The translations under genes were made by a program, and so were the position numbers. A stretch of 64,000 nt of DNA, taken from NCBI RefSeq assembly GCF_950097975.1, contig NZ_CATNHF010000030.1, forward strand, positions 111,346 to 175,345. Reading direction: 5' to 3'. Shown piece by piece: positions 26,848 to 37,541 of this stretch. How positions within the stretch are numbered: position 1 is the stretch's first letter; the number at the start of each line of letters is the position of its first letter. Source of the stretch: Microbacterium sp. T2.11-28 (GTDB lineage: Bacteria > Actinomycetota > Actinomycetes > Actinomycetales > Microbacteriaceae). A model generated the notes under the pieces. That model did no database searches. It saw only the letters and a list, made by a program, of their open reading frames with translations, and was not told where the DNA came from.

Positions 26848-29084
26848 CTGCTCTGCCCGCGACGACCCTCGAGCGCGCCCGGTCGCGCCGACCCGTGACC
26901 TGGGTGACGCTGCTCGGCGTCGTCCTGCTCCCCGTCGTGATCGGCGGCATCCTCATCGCCGCGCTCTACAACCCGGTCGACCGCCTCGACGGCATGCGCG
27001 CCGCCATCGTCAACAACGACGAGCCGGTCACCATCGACGATCAGTACGTCCCCCTCGGCCGGCAGCTCACCGCGGGTCTCGTGGAGGGATCGGACGACCT
27101 GGAGAGCAACCTCGACTGGACGATCTCCAACACCGACGACGCGCGGGAGGGCCTGGCCGACGGCACCTACGACGCCGTCATCACCATTCCCGAGGGCTTC
27201 TCCGCCGCGGCCACCTCGACCGCACCCGGCGGCACGCCCGAGCAGGCGACCATCTCGGTCGCCACCGCGCCCGACAGCCTCATCGTCGACGACGCCATCA
27301 CCGCGCAGGTGACGCAGACGGCCGCCACGATCATGGGGCGCCAGCTCTCGGAGACCTACCTCGAGAACGTCTTCATCGGCTTCACGACCCTCGGCGACCA
27401 GCTCGGCGAGGCCGCCGACGGAGCGACCCAGCTCGCCGACGGCGCCGGAGACGCCGCCGACGGCGCGGTGTCGCTGGCCGACGGGATCACCCGGCTCGCC
27501 GACGGCACCGGAGACCTCGCCTCGGGCATCCACGATCTGTCCGATGGCGCGGCCGAGCTCGGCGACGGCGCCCAGGGCGTCGCCTCGGGAGCGTCGGGCA
27601 TCGCCGACGGCGCCGGCCGGATCGCCGGGGGCGTCTCCGGCGTCGCCGACGGCGCCGGTGCCCTCGGCGACGGACTCGACCAGCTCGCCGCCGCCACGCG
27701 CGACGCGCAGGGCGGTGCCACGCGGATCGCCGACGGGGTCGACGGCGGCGCCGACGAGCTGCTCGCGACCGGCATCGTGCCCGCCGAGCTCACCGACCTG
27801 GCAGCCCAGACCACCGCCACCGCCACGACGGCGGCCGGCGCAGCATCCGGCGTCGCGGGCGGCCTCAGCCAGCTCGCGGACCAGTGCGCGGCGTCCGGCG
27901 CCGATCCCTCGTTCTGCGATCAGCTGGCCGGACTCGAGGCCGCCGCCGGCGGCGCCGCGCAGGCGGCCGCGGGCACGCAGACCCTGGCCGAGTACAGCCA
28001 GGGCGGGCTCGGCCAGCTCGCCGACGCCGCCCCGCAGGAGCTCGCCGCCCAGCTGACCACGATCGCCGACTCGGTGCGAGCTCTGGGATCCGGGCTCGGG
28101 CAGATCGCCGGCGGCCTCGACGAGTCCGTCGACGGTGCCGACCAGCTCGCCACCGGCGCCGATCAGCTGGCCTCCGGGGCGAGCGGGCTCGCCGACGGCG
28201 CCGACCAGCTGTCCAGCGGCGCCTCCCAGCTGTCCTCGGGCGCGGCGGCCTTCGCCGACGGCGCCGGCACCGCCGCCTCCGGCGCCGACGAACTCGCCTC
28301 CGGGGCGGGCGACGCCGCCGGCGGAGCCGACGATCTCGCGGGCGGGGTCGAGCAGCTCGCCGACGGCACGAGCTCCCTGGCCGACGGTCTCGACCAGGCG
28401 GCGACCGCCGTCCCGTCCTACACCGACGCCGAGGCGACCGACCTGGCCTCCGTCGTCGCCGACCCGGTGGCCGCGGAGGGCATCGGCTCCTCGCTGTTCG
28501 GAGCGTCGGCCGTGCCGCTGCTCGCGACGCTCGCGCTCTGGTTCGGCGCTCTCGGATCGTTCATCGCGCTGCAGGCGGTGCCCCGTCACGCGCTGAGCTC
28601 ACGGCGATCCTCCGCGGTCCTCGCGCTGCGCAACCTCGCGCCCGCGGCCGGGATCGGCGCCGCGCAGGGGCTGCTGGTGGCCGGGGTCGTCCAGCTCGCC
28701 GCGGGCTACGAGTGGGGCGACTGGGCGGTGTTCGCCGTGCTCGCCGTCGTCGCCGGCGTCGCCTTCGCCGCCGTCAACCAGGCGCTCGTCGCCGTGTTCG
28801 GCGGTGCGGGCCGCTGGATCTCGGCGCTCGTGGGGGTCCTGGCCGTCGCCACCGGCGTCGTGTCGACCGTCCCCGGGGTGCTGTCCTCGGTCGCCGGCCT
28901 CATGCCGACGAGCCCCGCCTACACCGCCCTGCTGGCGGCCCTGACTCCCGCGGGCGGCGTGACCGCCGGCTTCGTCGGGCTGCTCGTGTGGGCCGGCCTC
29001 GCCCTCCTCGCCACGATCGTGGCGGTCGCGCGGCGGCGGACGACCAGCGCGCGGGCGCTCCTGTCCGCCCCCGCGCTCGCCTGA
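26844..29084 (+). CDS. YhgE/Pip-family membrane protein with ADG-rich coiled repeats
   Basis: A 746-residue protein. An N-terminal TM helix (about 22-42) precedes an extracytoplasmic YhgE domain (IVNNDEPV ... TYDAVITIPEGFSAA). From ~190 to ~520 come many heptad-like repeats of the type QLADGAxxxADG/LASGA, a predicted long helical stalk. The C-terminal ~220 residues hold about five TM helices. It belongs to the ABC-2/Pip-like group found with MMPL exporters and TetR regulators and probably partners the upstream MMPL protein. ATG overlaps its stop (ATGA). Confidence 0.85.
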   Translation: MTALPATTLERARSRRPVTWVTLLGVVLLPVVIGGILIAALYNPVDRLDGMRAAIVNNDEPVTIDDQYVPLGRQLTAGLVEGSDDLESNLDWTISNTDDAREGLADGTYDAVITIPEGFSAAATSTAPGGTPEQATISVATAPDSLIVDDAITAQVTQTAATIMGRQLSETYLENVFIGFTTLGDQLGEAADGATQLADGAGDAADGAVSLADGITRLADGTGDLASGIHDLSDGAAELGDGAQGVASGASGIADGAGRIAGGVSGVADGAGALGDGLDQLAAATRDAQGGATRIADGVDGGADELLATGIVPAELTDLAAQTTATATTAAGAASGVAGGLSQLADQCAASGADPSFCDQLAGLEAAAGGAAQAAAGTQTLAEYSQGGLGQLADAAPQELAAQLTTIADSVRALGSGLGQIAGGLDESVDGADQLATGADQLASGASGLADGADQLSSGASQLSSGAAAFADGAGTAASGADELASGAGDAAGGADDLAGGVEQLADGTSSLADGLDQAATAVPSYTDAEATDLASVVADPVAAEGIGSSLFGASAVPLLATLALWFGALGSFIALQAVPRHALSSRRSSAVLALRNLAPAAGIGAAQGLLVAGVVQLAAGYEWGDWAVFAVLAVVAGVAFAAVNQALVAVFGGAGRWISALVGVLAVATGVVSTVPGVLSSVAGLMPTSPAYTALLAALTPAGGVTAGFVGLLVWAGLALLATIVAVARRRTTSARALLSAPALA

Positions 29085-29104
29085 GCCAGGTCCGGCACCT
29101 CCGC

Positions 29105-29182
29105 CGAGCCGACATCCCACGACCCAGCCGACACGGTTCGCGCGCACGCGACGTGTCGGCTGGGTCGGAGCTTGTCGGCTCG
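29105..29182. terminator. nested inverted repeats, probable bidirectional terminator
   Basis: Inner arms 29121-29134 (GACCCAGCCGACAC) and 29153-29166 are perfect complements. Outer arms 29105-29114 (CGAGCCGACA) and 29173-29182 are also perfect. The element lies between the convergent YhgE and ccsB genes and lacks a clear U-tract, so it may act on both transcripts. Both arm pairs share the core GCCGACA, as if the outer pair were a copy of the inner. Confidence 0.6.
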
Positions 29183-29210
29183 CGGTGCCGGGTGCGGGGC
29201 GGACGCGGGG

Positions 29211-30329
29211 TCAGCTCAGGCCGCTGTAGGCGTGCAGCCCCTTGAAGAACATGTTCACGATGACGAAGTTGAACAGCACCGCCGAGAATCCGACGATCGA
29301 GAGCCACGCCGAACGGCTGCCGCGCCATCCGCGGGTCGCGCGGGCGTGGATGTAGCCGGCGTAGAGCACCCAGATCACGAAGGTCCAGACCTCCTTCGTG
29401 TCGAAGCCCCAGTACCGGCCCCACGCGTCGTTGGCCCAGATCGAGCCGGCGATCAGGGTGAAGGTCCAGAAGATGAAGCCGATGATCGCGAAGCGGTAGG
29501 CGAGGGACTCGAGCGCGTCGGCGCTCGGGATCGTGCGCAGGAACCGCATCCGTCCGCGCGCGTCGGGAGCATCCGCCGCGGGGGCCGCCTCCGCCGCCGA
29601 GGCGGGCCCGGCGGCCGCGAGCGAGGACGACTGCGCGAGCCGCTCGCGCCGCTCCTGGAGCAGTTGGAGCACCGAGAGCGCGAAGGCCAGGGCGAGGAAG
29701 GCGGTGGCCAGCGAGGCGACGAACACGTGGATCACGAGCCAGACGCTCTTGAGCGGATCGGCCAGCGGCGTGACGTCGACGTGGAAGGCGAGGGCGGCGC
29801 CGCCGAGGAAGACGGCGACGAGCCCCGTGATGAACGAGCCGAGGAAGCGCAGGTCGTAGCGGAGGAGCACGGCCAGGTACACCGCGACGATGAGGAGCGT
29901 GCCGGTCAGCGCGAACTCGTAGTTGTTCGCCCACGGCACCCGCCCGGCCGCGATGCCGCGCAGCACGTCGCCGCCGAGGTGGAACAGGAACCCGAGCACG
30001 GTCAGCGAGGTGCCGATCCGCGCCCACACGTACCGCTTGCGCGCACCGAGCGGCGCCTCGAGGTCGGCCAGCGCGGCCGCCTCCTGTGCCCGCATCTCGT
30101 CGATCGCCGATCCGGCGCCGCCGCGGCCGGACCCCGCGGTCGATGCCGTCGCGCCCACGAGCACGCGCTGCCCGGCGGACGGCTGGGCGGCGTCCTTCGC
30201 CTTGACGGCGAGGTCGCTGCGACGGGCGAGGTCGACGGCGTAGGCGATGAACGCCAGGGCGTAGATGGCGACGGCCGTCCAGACGAGCAGGAACGAGACG
30301 TCTTCGAGCGACAGACCGGAGTCGGGCAT
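29211..30329 (-). CDS. ccsB: cytochrome c biogenesis protein CcsB (system II)
   Basis: Membrane protein that with ResB exports and attaches haem to apocytochrome c. The 372 residues contain about eight hydrophobic helices and the WWD-type haem-handling segment WGRYWGFDTKEVWTF near 310, with conserved His in GFLFHLGGD, FHVDVTPL and VIHVFVAS. A low-complexity Ala-rich loop (~245-275) is a lineage insertion. Last gene of the phosphatase-tlpA-ccdA-resB-ccsB operon, 5 bp after resB. Confidence 0.93.
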   Translation of the reverse strand: MPDSGLSLEDVSFLLVWTAVAIYALAFIAYAVDLARRSDLAVKAKDAAQPSAGQRVLVGATASTAGSGRGGAGSAIDEMRAQEAAALADLEAPLGARKRYVWARIGTSLTVLGFLFHLGGDVLRGIAAGRVPWANNYEFALTGTLLIVAVYLAVLLRYDLRFLGSFITGLVAVFLGGAALAFHVDVTPLADPLKSVWLVIHVFVASLATAFLALAFALSVLQLLQERRERLAQSSSLAAAGPASAAEAAPAADAPDARGRMRFLRTIPSADALESLAYRFAIIGFIFWTFTLIAGSIWANDAWGRYWGFDTKEVWTFVIWVLYAGYIHARATRGWRGSRSAWLSIVGFSAVLFNFVIVNMFFKGLHAYSGLS

Positions 30330-30334
30330 GCGGT

Positions 30335-32128
30335 TCAGTCTACTTTCGGGTCGGGGTCGGAAGCGGGGCCGTCGGGGACGGGCCGGTCGTCGGAGCCGAG
30401 CACGTCGGCGACCGCGGCGCCGTGGGAGCGGGCGAGGTCGGCGACCGCGGCGGCGATCGCGGGATCCTCGCCGCGTGCCAGGCCCGCGTACTCGATCCGC
30501 AGCGCCTCAGCTCCGGTCGCCGTCGTCTCGGGGGTCGCCTTCACCCACAGCCGACGACGCGGCACGAAGAGGGCGGCCAGGAGGCCGGCGAGGGCGAGGA
30601 TCGCGAACACCAGCACGAACGGCGCCCCGACGTCGCGGTGCACCGACAGCGAGACGTAGCGCTTCACGGCCTCGGGCGCGCCGTCGGCGGTCGCATCCTC
30701 GAAGGTCACGGTGCCGAGGCCGTTCGGCAGGTCGACGGTGTCGCCGGGCGCGAGCTCGAGCGAGTCGACGTCGATGGCGCGACCCGTGAGCTGCTCCATG
30801 CCGCCCGTGTCGAGCGCGTAGACCGATCGCGGGGTCCCGTCGTCGATCCCCAGGTCGCCGACGTACACGTCGAGGGTGAGGACGGGATTCAGCAGGTCAC
30901 CGAAGGCCGAGGTCAGCGCGCCGCTGTGCAGCGACGCCGCACTCGGGTAGAAGAAGCCGACGAGCCCCATCTGCTCGGGGAGCCCGTCGGGCACCTTCAC
31001 GACGCCGAGCGAGGTCATGTTGGCATCCTGCGGCAGGAACTCGACATCCTCACGGAAGACGATCTCGCCCGCCGCGTCGCGCACGGTGATGGTCGGGGCG
31101 TAGCCGTTGCCCATCAGGTAGATGCGGTCTCCGGCGAGCTCGAGCGGGTGGTTCACCCGCACGACGCCCGGATGGGGCTGCTGCCCGGGCTCGGTGACGG
31201 TGAGGTGGGCCGCGAAGTCGCCTGCCTGCCCCTGGCCGGCCTCGCCGAGGGCGGTGTAGGTGACGTCGAAGCGGTCGAGGGTGAGCGCGTACGGCGACAG
31301 GTTCTCGACGTCGACGAAGCGGCCCGGGTTGAAGGACGTGTAGCCGAGACCGATGGAGTTGACGAAGCTGTCGCCCTCGGTGATGACGGTCTGCCCGGTG
31401 TAGGTCAGCCCACCGCCGATGCCGACCGACAGCAGGACCCCGACGAGCGCCCCGTGGAAGACGAGGTTGCCCGTCTCGCGGAGGTACCCGCGCTCCGCCG
31501 AGACCGATGCGGTCGTCCCCGTGTCGTAGCGCTCGACCCGGTAGCCGGAGGAGCGCAGCTGCGCCTCGGCGAGCGCCACGGCATCGGCCGCGACGGCACC
31601 GGCGTCCGCGTCGCGCGGCAGCTCCACGACCGTCTCGACATGGTCGTCGAGACGCGACAGCCGCACGGGCGTGCGCGGCGGGCGCGCCTTCATCGCGTTC
31701 CAGTGGTGCTTCGTGCGCGGGATGACGCACCCGATCAGCGAGATGAACAGGAGGATGTAGATCGCCGAGAACCACACCGACGTGTACACGTCGAACAGCT
31801 GCAGCCCGTCGAGCACGGGATACAGGTCCGGGTTGTCGGTGCGCCACTGGGTGACGCCGTTCGGGTCGGCGGTCCGCTGCGGCACGATCGACCCCGGGAT
31901 CGCGGCGATGGCGAGCAGCAGGAGCAGGACGAGCGCCGTCCGCATGCTGGTCAGCTGGCGCCACCCCCACCGCAGCCAGCCGACGACCCCGAGCCGCGCC
32001 GAGGCGGCACCGCGCCGTCCCGCGTCGCCCGCGTCGGCGGAGTCCGCGTGGTCGTCGGGGCGGAGCGGGTCGGACTCGCCGGACTCGCCGCGGCCGGTGC
32101 GGGTGGCTTCAGAGCGGGAGCTGGACAC
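30335..32128 (-). CDS. resB: cytochrome c biogenesis protein ResB (system II)
   Basis: A 597-residue membrane protein. A charged cytoplasmic N-terminus (~1-55) is followed by LRWGWRQLTSMRTALVLLLLLAIAAIPGS, the conserved ResB TM1 with the SMRTAL motif, then TM helices near 115-135 and 205-230, a large extracytoplasmic beta-rich domain (~240-510), and TM4 near 525 (FVLVFAILALAGLLAALFVP). The GTG start at 32128 overlaps the ccdA 3' end by 20 bp. Works with CcsB as a haem lyase complex. Confidence 0.93.
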   Translation of the reverse strand: MSSSRSEATRTGRGESGESDPLRPDDHADSADAGDAGRRGAASARLGVVGWLRWGWRQLTSMRTALVLLLLLAIAAIPGSIVPQRTADPNGVTQWRTDNPDLYPVLDGLQLFDVYTSVWFSAIYILLFISLIGCVIPRTKHHWNAMKARPPRTPVRLSRLDDHVETVVELPRDADAGAVAADAVALAEAQLRSSGYRVERYDTGTTASVSAERGYLRETGNLVFHGALVGVLLSVGIGGGLTYTGQTVITEGDSFVNSIGLGYTSFNPGRFVDVENLSPYALTLDRFDVTYTALGEAGQGQAGDFAAHLTVTEPGQQPHPGVVRVNHPLELAGDRIYLMGNGYAPTITVRDAAGEIVFREDVEFLPQDANMTSLGVVKVPDGLPEQMGLVGFFYPSAASLHSGALTSAFGDLLNPVLTLDVYVGDLGIDDGTPRSVYALDTGGMEQLTGRAIDVDSLELAPGDTVDLPNGLGTVTFEDATADGAPEAVKRYVSLSVHRDVGAPFVLVFAILALAGLLAALFVPRRRLWVKATPETTATGAEALRIEYAGLARGEDPAIAAAVADLARSHGAAVADVLGSDDRPVPDGPASDPDPKVD

Positions 32129-32864
32129 TGCCGATCACCCCCGTCAGCGACGACATGACGGCGGTCCACGCGCCGGTGACCATGAGCAGACCCAGCACGA
32201 TGAGGAGGACCCCTCCGACGATGTTGACGACGCGGATGTGGCGGCGGAAGAACGCGGTCGACCGAGCCGCCCAGCCGACGCCGAGCGCGATGAGCAGGAA
32301 CGGGATCCCGAGCCCGAGCGAGTAGGCGACGGCGAGCACGACCGCCCGCCAGGGATCGGCCTGGGTCAGCGAGATGGACAGGATCGCCGTGTACGTCGGT
32401 CCGATGCACGGGGCCCACCCGATGCCCATCGCGACGCCCAGGAGCGGGGCCCCGATGAGCCCGAGCCCGCCGCGCACCTGCGGCTTGAGGGTGCGCTGGG
32501 CCATCCCGAACACGCCGAGGAAGACGAGCCCCATGAGGATGACCACGACGCCGAGCACCCGGGTCAGGAGATCGCCGTACACGACGAAGAACCGGCCGAC
32601 GGTGCCCGCGAGGACCCCCATCGCGACGAAGACGAGCGTGAACCCGAGGATGAACAGCAGCACCCCCAGCAGCAGCCGCCCGCGGCCGTCGCGGGCGCCG
32701 GAGCCGCGCGGTGCCGAGGCCGTCGTGGCGCCGCCGAGGAAGCCCAGGTAGCCCGGGACGAGCGGCAGCACGCACGGCGAGAGGAACGACACCAGGCCCG
32801 CCAGCAGGGCGATCGGCAGGGCGAGCCACAGCGCTCCGTCGAAGACGACGGCTCCGGGGTTCAC
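32109..32864 (-). CDS. ccdA: CcdA-type cytochrome c biogenesis / thiol-disulfide transporter
   Basis: A 251-residue, six-TM member of the DsbD/CcdA family, carrying electrons across the membrane to keep apocytochrome cysteines reduced. The redox cysteines are visible in FLSPCVLPLVPGYL (TM1) and GWAPCIGPTYTAI (TM4). The GTG start at 32864 overlaps the tlpA stop by 4 bp. A longer upstream frame is rejected because it would run through tlpA in another frame. Confidence 0.93.
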   Translation of the reverse strand: MNPGAVVFDGALWLALPIALLAGLVSFLSPCVLPLVPGYLGFLGGATTASAPRGSGARDGRGRLLLGVLLFILGFTLVFVAMGVLAGTVGRFFVVYGDLLTRVLGVVVILMGLVFLGVFGMAQRTLKPQVRGGLGLIGAPLLGVAMGIGWAPCIGPTYTAILSISLTQADPWRAVVLAVAYSLGLGIPFLLIALGVGWAARSTAFFRRHIRVVNIVGGVLLIVLGLLMVTGAWTAVMSSLTGVIGSVQLPL

Positions 32865-33484
32865 GCGTCCTCCGCGAGCACGTCGTCGACGATCGTGCGG
32901 AGGATCGACTCGCTCTGCACCGCGCCGATGAACCGCGCCGCGACCCGTCCCTGCGTGTCGAGGACGAGCGTGATCGGCACCGCGCTGAGCGGGGTCCACG
33001 CGGCGAAGGCGAGCTTGAGGTCCGCGTCCTCGCGGGCCAGCAGCGACGGATAGGTCACGCCGTAGGTCTTCTCGAACGCCGTCGCCTGCTCCGGGCCGTC
33101 GTAGATGTTCACCCCGAGGAAGTGCGCTCCGGCATCGGCGGTCTGCCCGGACACCGACTCCAGGAGGGGAGCCTCGACACGGCACGGGCCGCAGCCGGCG
33201 TACCAGAAGTTCAGCACCAGCACGTCGCCGGCGAAGTCCTCGTCGCTCACCGTCGAGCCGTCCACGGCCGTGCCGGTGAACGTCAGCGACTCGCCCCGCT
33301 CGGACACGGGGATCTCCTGCACGCTGCCGTCGCCGCTGACGTAGCCCTGATTCGTGCCCTGCTTGTAGCCCTCGGCGATCCCGGTGGCCGTGTTGCTGCA
33401 TGCGGCGAGGGTCGTCGCGAGCACGAGGGCGGCGACGGACGCGGTGAGGCGGCGGTGCCTGACGGAACGGGAGATCCTGCTCAT
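32861..33484 (-). CDS. TlpA/ResA-like thioredoxin-fold lipoprotein
   Basis: A 207-residue extracytoplasmic thiol reductase. A signal peptide ends in lipobox LAAC (Cys29). The thioredoxin domain starts near 65, with the active site WYAGCGPC (Cys98, Cys101) and the cis-Pro in SAVPITLV. It presumably receives electrons from CcdA and reduces the CxxCH of apocytochrome c. ATG 33484 overlaps the upstream phosphatase stop by one base (TGATG). Confidence 0.92.
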   Translation of the reverse strand: MSRISRSVRHRRLTASVAALVLATTLAACSNTATGIAEGYKQGTNQGYVSGDGSVQEIPVSERGESLTFTGTAVDGSTVSDEDFAGDVLVLNFWYAGCGPCRVEAPLLESVSGQTADAGAHFLGVNIYDGPEQATAFEKTYGVTYPSLLAREDADLKLAFAAWTPLSAVPITLVLDTQGRVAARFIGAVQSESILRTIVDDVLAEDA

Positions 33485-34116
33485 CACACGGCCCCCACGT
33501 CGATCGCGCCGGAGGTCGTCGCCGGACTCGCGTAGGCGACCTCGCGCCAGCCCTCGCCGTCGCGCTCGAACGTCGTCACCGACGACAGCGCGCAGCGCCG
33601 CTGGCGCGGGTCGTGCCGCAGCGGCTGGCCGGCGACCGCGAGGTGCGTGATCCAGATCGGCAGCTGATGCGAGACCAGCACGACGTCGGCGTCGCCGGGC
33701 GCCGCCTCCCACGCGTCGCGCATCGCGGCGTCCATCCGTGCCACGACCTCGAGGTAGGGCTCGCCCCAGCTCGGGAGAGCCGGCGCGCGCAGGTGGTGCC
33801 AGTTGAGCGGGTTCATGAGCGCGCGCCGCATCCGTCGCCCCTCGAACACGTTCGTGGGCTCGATGATGCGCTCGTCGATCACCGGCTCGAGCCCGAACAG
33901 CTCCGCGAACGGCTCCGCGGACTCGCGGGCGCGCTGCAGCGGCGAGACCGTCAGCGACGCCACCGGGCGGCCCAGGTCGCGGACGTGCTCCGCGGCGGCC
34001 CGCGCCATGCGGCGGCCGTCATCGCTCAGCCGGAAGTTCGGGAGCCGCCCGTACAGCACGCGCTGCGGGTTGTGGACCTCGCCGTGGCGCACGAGGTGGA
34101 GGCGGTGGGCGGGCAC
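33484..34116 (-). CDS. histidine phosphatase family protein
   Basis: A 210-residue phosphoglycerate-mutase-fold phosphatase. The catalytic LVRHGEVHNPQ is at the N-terminus, SPLQRARESAEPFA gives the second Arg, and VVLVSHQLPIW supplies the C-terminal His. It is the first gene of the cytochrome c maturation operon, a placement common in actinobacteria though without a known link to haem. Substrate unknown. Confidence 0.9.
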   Translation of the reverse strand: MPAHRLHLVRHGEVHNPQRVLYGRLPNFRLSDDGRRMARAAAEHVRDLGRPVASLTVSPLQRARESAEPFAELFGLEPVIDERIIEPTNVFEGRRMRRALMNPLNWHHLRAPALPSWGEPYLEVVARMDAAMRDAWEAAPGDADVVLVSHQLPIWITHLAVAGQPLRHDPRQRRCALSSVTTFERDGEGWREVAYASPATTSGAIDVGAV

Positions 34117-34162
34117 GCCTTCAGTCTACGGCGGCGCGTTCTGTGGGCGGGCTGGGAGCGGG

Positions 34163-34813
34163 TCAGGCGGGGTCCGCGCGCCGGTCGCGCAGCTGGCGCA
34201 CCCGCGTCACGAGGAACCACCCGACACCCGCGACCGTTCCGACGATCACCACGTACTGGAGGATGTCGGCGTAGGTCTCCACGACGTGCCAGGACTCGCC
34301 GAGGAGGAATCCCGCCAGGACGAACACGGTGTTCCAGACCGCCGATCCGGCCAGGGTCAGCAGACCGAACCGCCACATCGGCATCCGCACGACGCCCGCC
34401 GGGATCGAGATGAGGCTCCGGAAGATCGGGATCATGCGTCCGAAGAACACGGCCTTGCCGCCGTGGCGGGCGAACCAGGCCACCGTGCGGTCGATGTCCT
34501 CGACATGCAGCAGGGGAACCCGCGCGGCGAGGGACCGCAGCCGGCCGAGACCGAGCCACGCGCCGATCCCGTAGAGGAGGAACGCGCCGACGACCGATCC
34601 GGCCGTCGTCCAGGCGAGCGCCTCGACCAGGCTGAAGGAGCCGCGCGATGCCGCGAGCCCCGCCATCGGCAGGATCACCTCGCTCGGCAGCGGCGGGAAC
34701 AGGTTCTCGGCCGCGATCGCGATGCCCGCGCCCGGGGCGCCGATGACGTCCATCAGGGAGACGACCGCGTCGACGAGCGTCGTGAGCCAGGATCCGTCCG
34801 ATGCCGCCGCCAT
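34163..34813 (-). CDS. DedA-family membrane protein
   Basis: A 216-residue integral membrane protein of the DedA/SNARE-associated family, implicated elsewhere in phospholipid flipping and envelope homeostasis. It carries the conserved re-entrant segment ENLFPPLPSEVILPMAG near 35 and the arginine motif FFGRMIPIFRSLISIPAGVVRMP near 125, plus about five hydrophobic helices. ATG 34813. Monocistronic, divergent from aspS. Confidence 0.9.
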   Translation of the reverse strand: MAAASDGSWLTTLVDAVVSLMDVIGAPGAGIAIAAENLFPPLPSEVILPMAGLAASRGSFSLVEALAWTTAGSVVGAFLLYGIGAWLGLGRLRSLAARVPLLHVEDIDRTVAWFARHGGKAVFFGRMIPIFRSLISIPAGVVRMPMWRFGLLTLAGSAVWNTVFVLAGFLLGESWHVVETYADILQYVVIVGTVAGVGWFLVTRVRQLRDRRADPA

Positions 34814-34910
34814 GCCCTCGACGGTAGAGGTCGAAGGTTTCCAGAACCTGTACAGGAGCCGTGCACCGGCGGGCGGGCCGGGCGCGCCCCGCCGCGTAGA
34901 CTGGCCGATT

Positions 34911-36251
<1,341 letters not shown>

Positions 36252-36392
36252 CGTCCGCGACCCGTCAGCGGACGGTCACCGCCGGTTCACCCGACGCGCC
36301 TCCGGTGGTCACCCGGCGTCCGTAGCTTCCTCTCGTCCCCGCACGAGCAGCGCCTTCCGGCGCGCGCCCGTGCGACACCCGAGAGGAACCAC

Positions 36393-37541
36393 ATGTCCAC
36401 CACCCGTGCGCGACGCCTGGGCGTCGCCCTCGCCCTGACGACCGCCGCCGCCCTCGCCCTCGCGGGCTGCGCCACCGATGCCGGCACGCCCGGCGCCGGC
36501 TCCACCGACGGCGCCGCCACCTCGGACGCCGCCACGGCGACGAGCCTCGCCGACTTCGGCACCCTCGCCGACCTGGAGGCCGCCGCGAAGGCCGAGGGCA
36601 AGCTCAACGTCATCGCCCTTCCCCGCGACTGGGCAAACTACGGCGAGATCATCGATCTGTTCACCGAGCGCTACCCCGAGATCACGGTCACCGAGCAGTC
36701 GCCCGACATCTCCAGCGCCGAGGAGATCCAGGCCGCGCAGACCAACGAGGGGCTCGACACGGCGCCCGACGTCTTCGACCTCGGACTCACGGTCGCCCTC
36801 CAGAACACCGACGTCTTCGCTCCGTACAAGGTGCAGACCTGGGACGACATCCCCGAGGCCCTGAAGGAGCCCTCCGGGCTGTTCGTCGGCGACTACGGCG
36901 GCTACATGTCGGTCGGCTACGACTCGAGCCGGTTCGACGAGCCGGCCGAGCTCACGGACCTCCTCGGCGCCGCGTACAAGGGCTCCGTCGCCATCAACGG
37001 CGATCCCACCCAGGCCGGAGCCGCCTTCGCGGCGGTGGGGCTCGCGACCGTGCAGAGCGGCGGGACCCTCGACGACTTCCAGCCCGGCATCGACTTCTTC
37101 GCCGAGCTGCAGAAGGCCGGCAACCTGCTGAAGGTCGACGTCACGACCGGCACGATCACCAGCGGCGAGACCCCGGTCGTCTTCGACTGGGACTACCTCA
37201 ACGCGACCCACGCGACCACCAACCCGGCATGGAAGGTGCGCGTGTTCGACGGCACCGGGTACGCCGGGTACTACAACCAGGCCATCAACAAGGACGCGCC
37301 GAACCCTGCCGCCGCGCGCCTCTGGCAGGAGTTCCTCTACAGCGACGAGGTCCAGAACCTCTGGCTCAAGGGCGGCGCCCGCCCGGCCCGCATGGAGGCC
37401 ATGACCGCGGCCGGAACGATCGACGCCGACCTCGCCGCCGCCCTGCCCACGGCGCCGGCGACGACGGTCGTGCCGACCGAGGCGCAGAGCACCGCGGCCG
37501 GCACGCTGCTCGGCGAGAAGTGGGCGTCGGCGGTCCAGTGA
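36393..37541 (+). CDS. ABC transporter extracellular solute-binding lipoprotein
   Basis: A 382-residue binding protein with lipoprotein signal (LALAGC, Cys26), a Gly/Ser/Thr linker, and a two-lobed type II periplasmic-binding fold starting at GKLNVIALPRDWANYGE. It resembles polyamine/iron/thiamine-type binding proteins (Trp- and Tyr-rich cleft segments, DWDYLNATHATTNPAWK). First gene of a four-gene importer operon; GAGAGGAA precedes ATG 36393. Ligand not predictable by eye. Confidence 0.88.
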   Translation: MSTTRARRLGVALALTTAAALALAGCATDAGTPGAGSTDGAATSDAATATSLADFGTLADLEAAAKAEGKLNVIALPRDWANYGEIIDLFTERYPEITVTEQSPDISSAEEIQAAQTNEGLDTAPDVFDLGLTVALQNTDVFAPYKVQTWDDIPEALKEPSGLFVGDYGGYMSVGYDSSRFDEPAELTDLLGAAYKGSVAINGDPTQAGAAFAAVGLATVQSGGTLDDFQPGIDFFAELQKAGNLLKVDVTTGTITSGETPVVFDWDYLNATHATTNPAWKVRVFDGTGYAGYYNQAINKDAPNPAAARLWQEFLYSDEVQNLWLKGGARPARMEAMTAAGTIDADLAAALPTAPATTVVPTEAQSTAAGTLLGEKWASAVQ

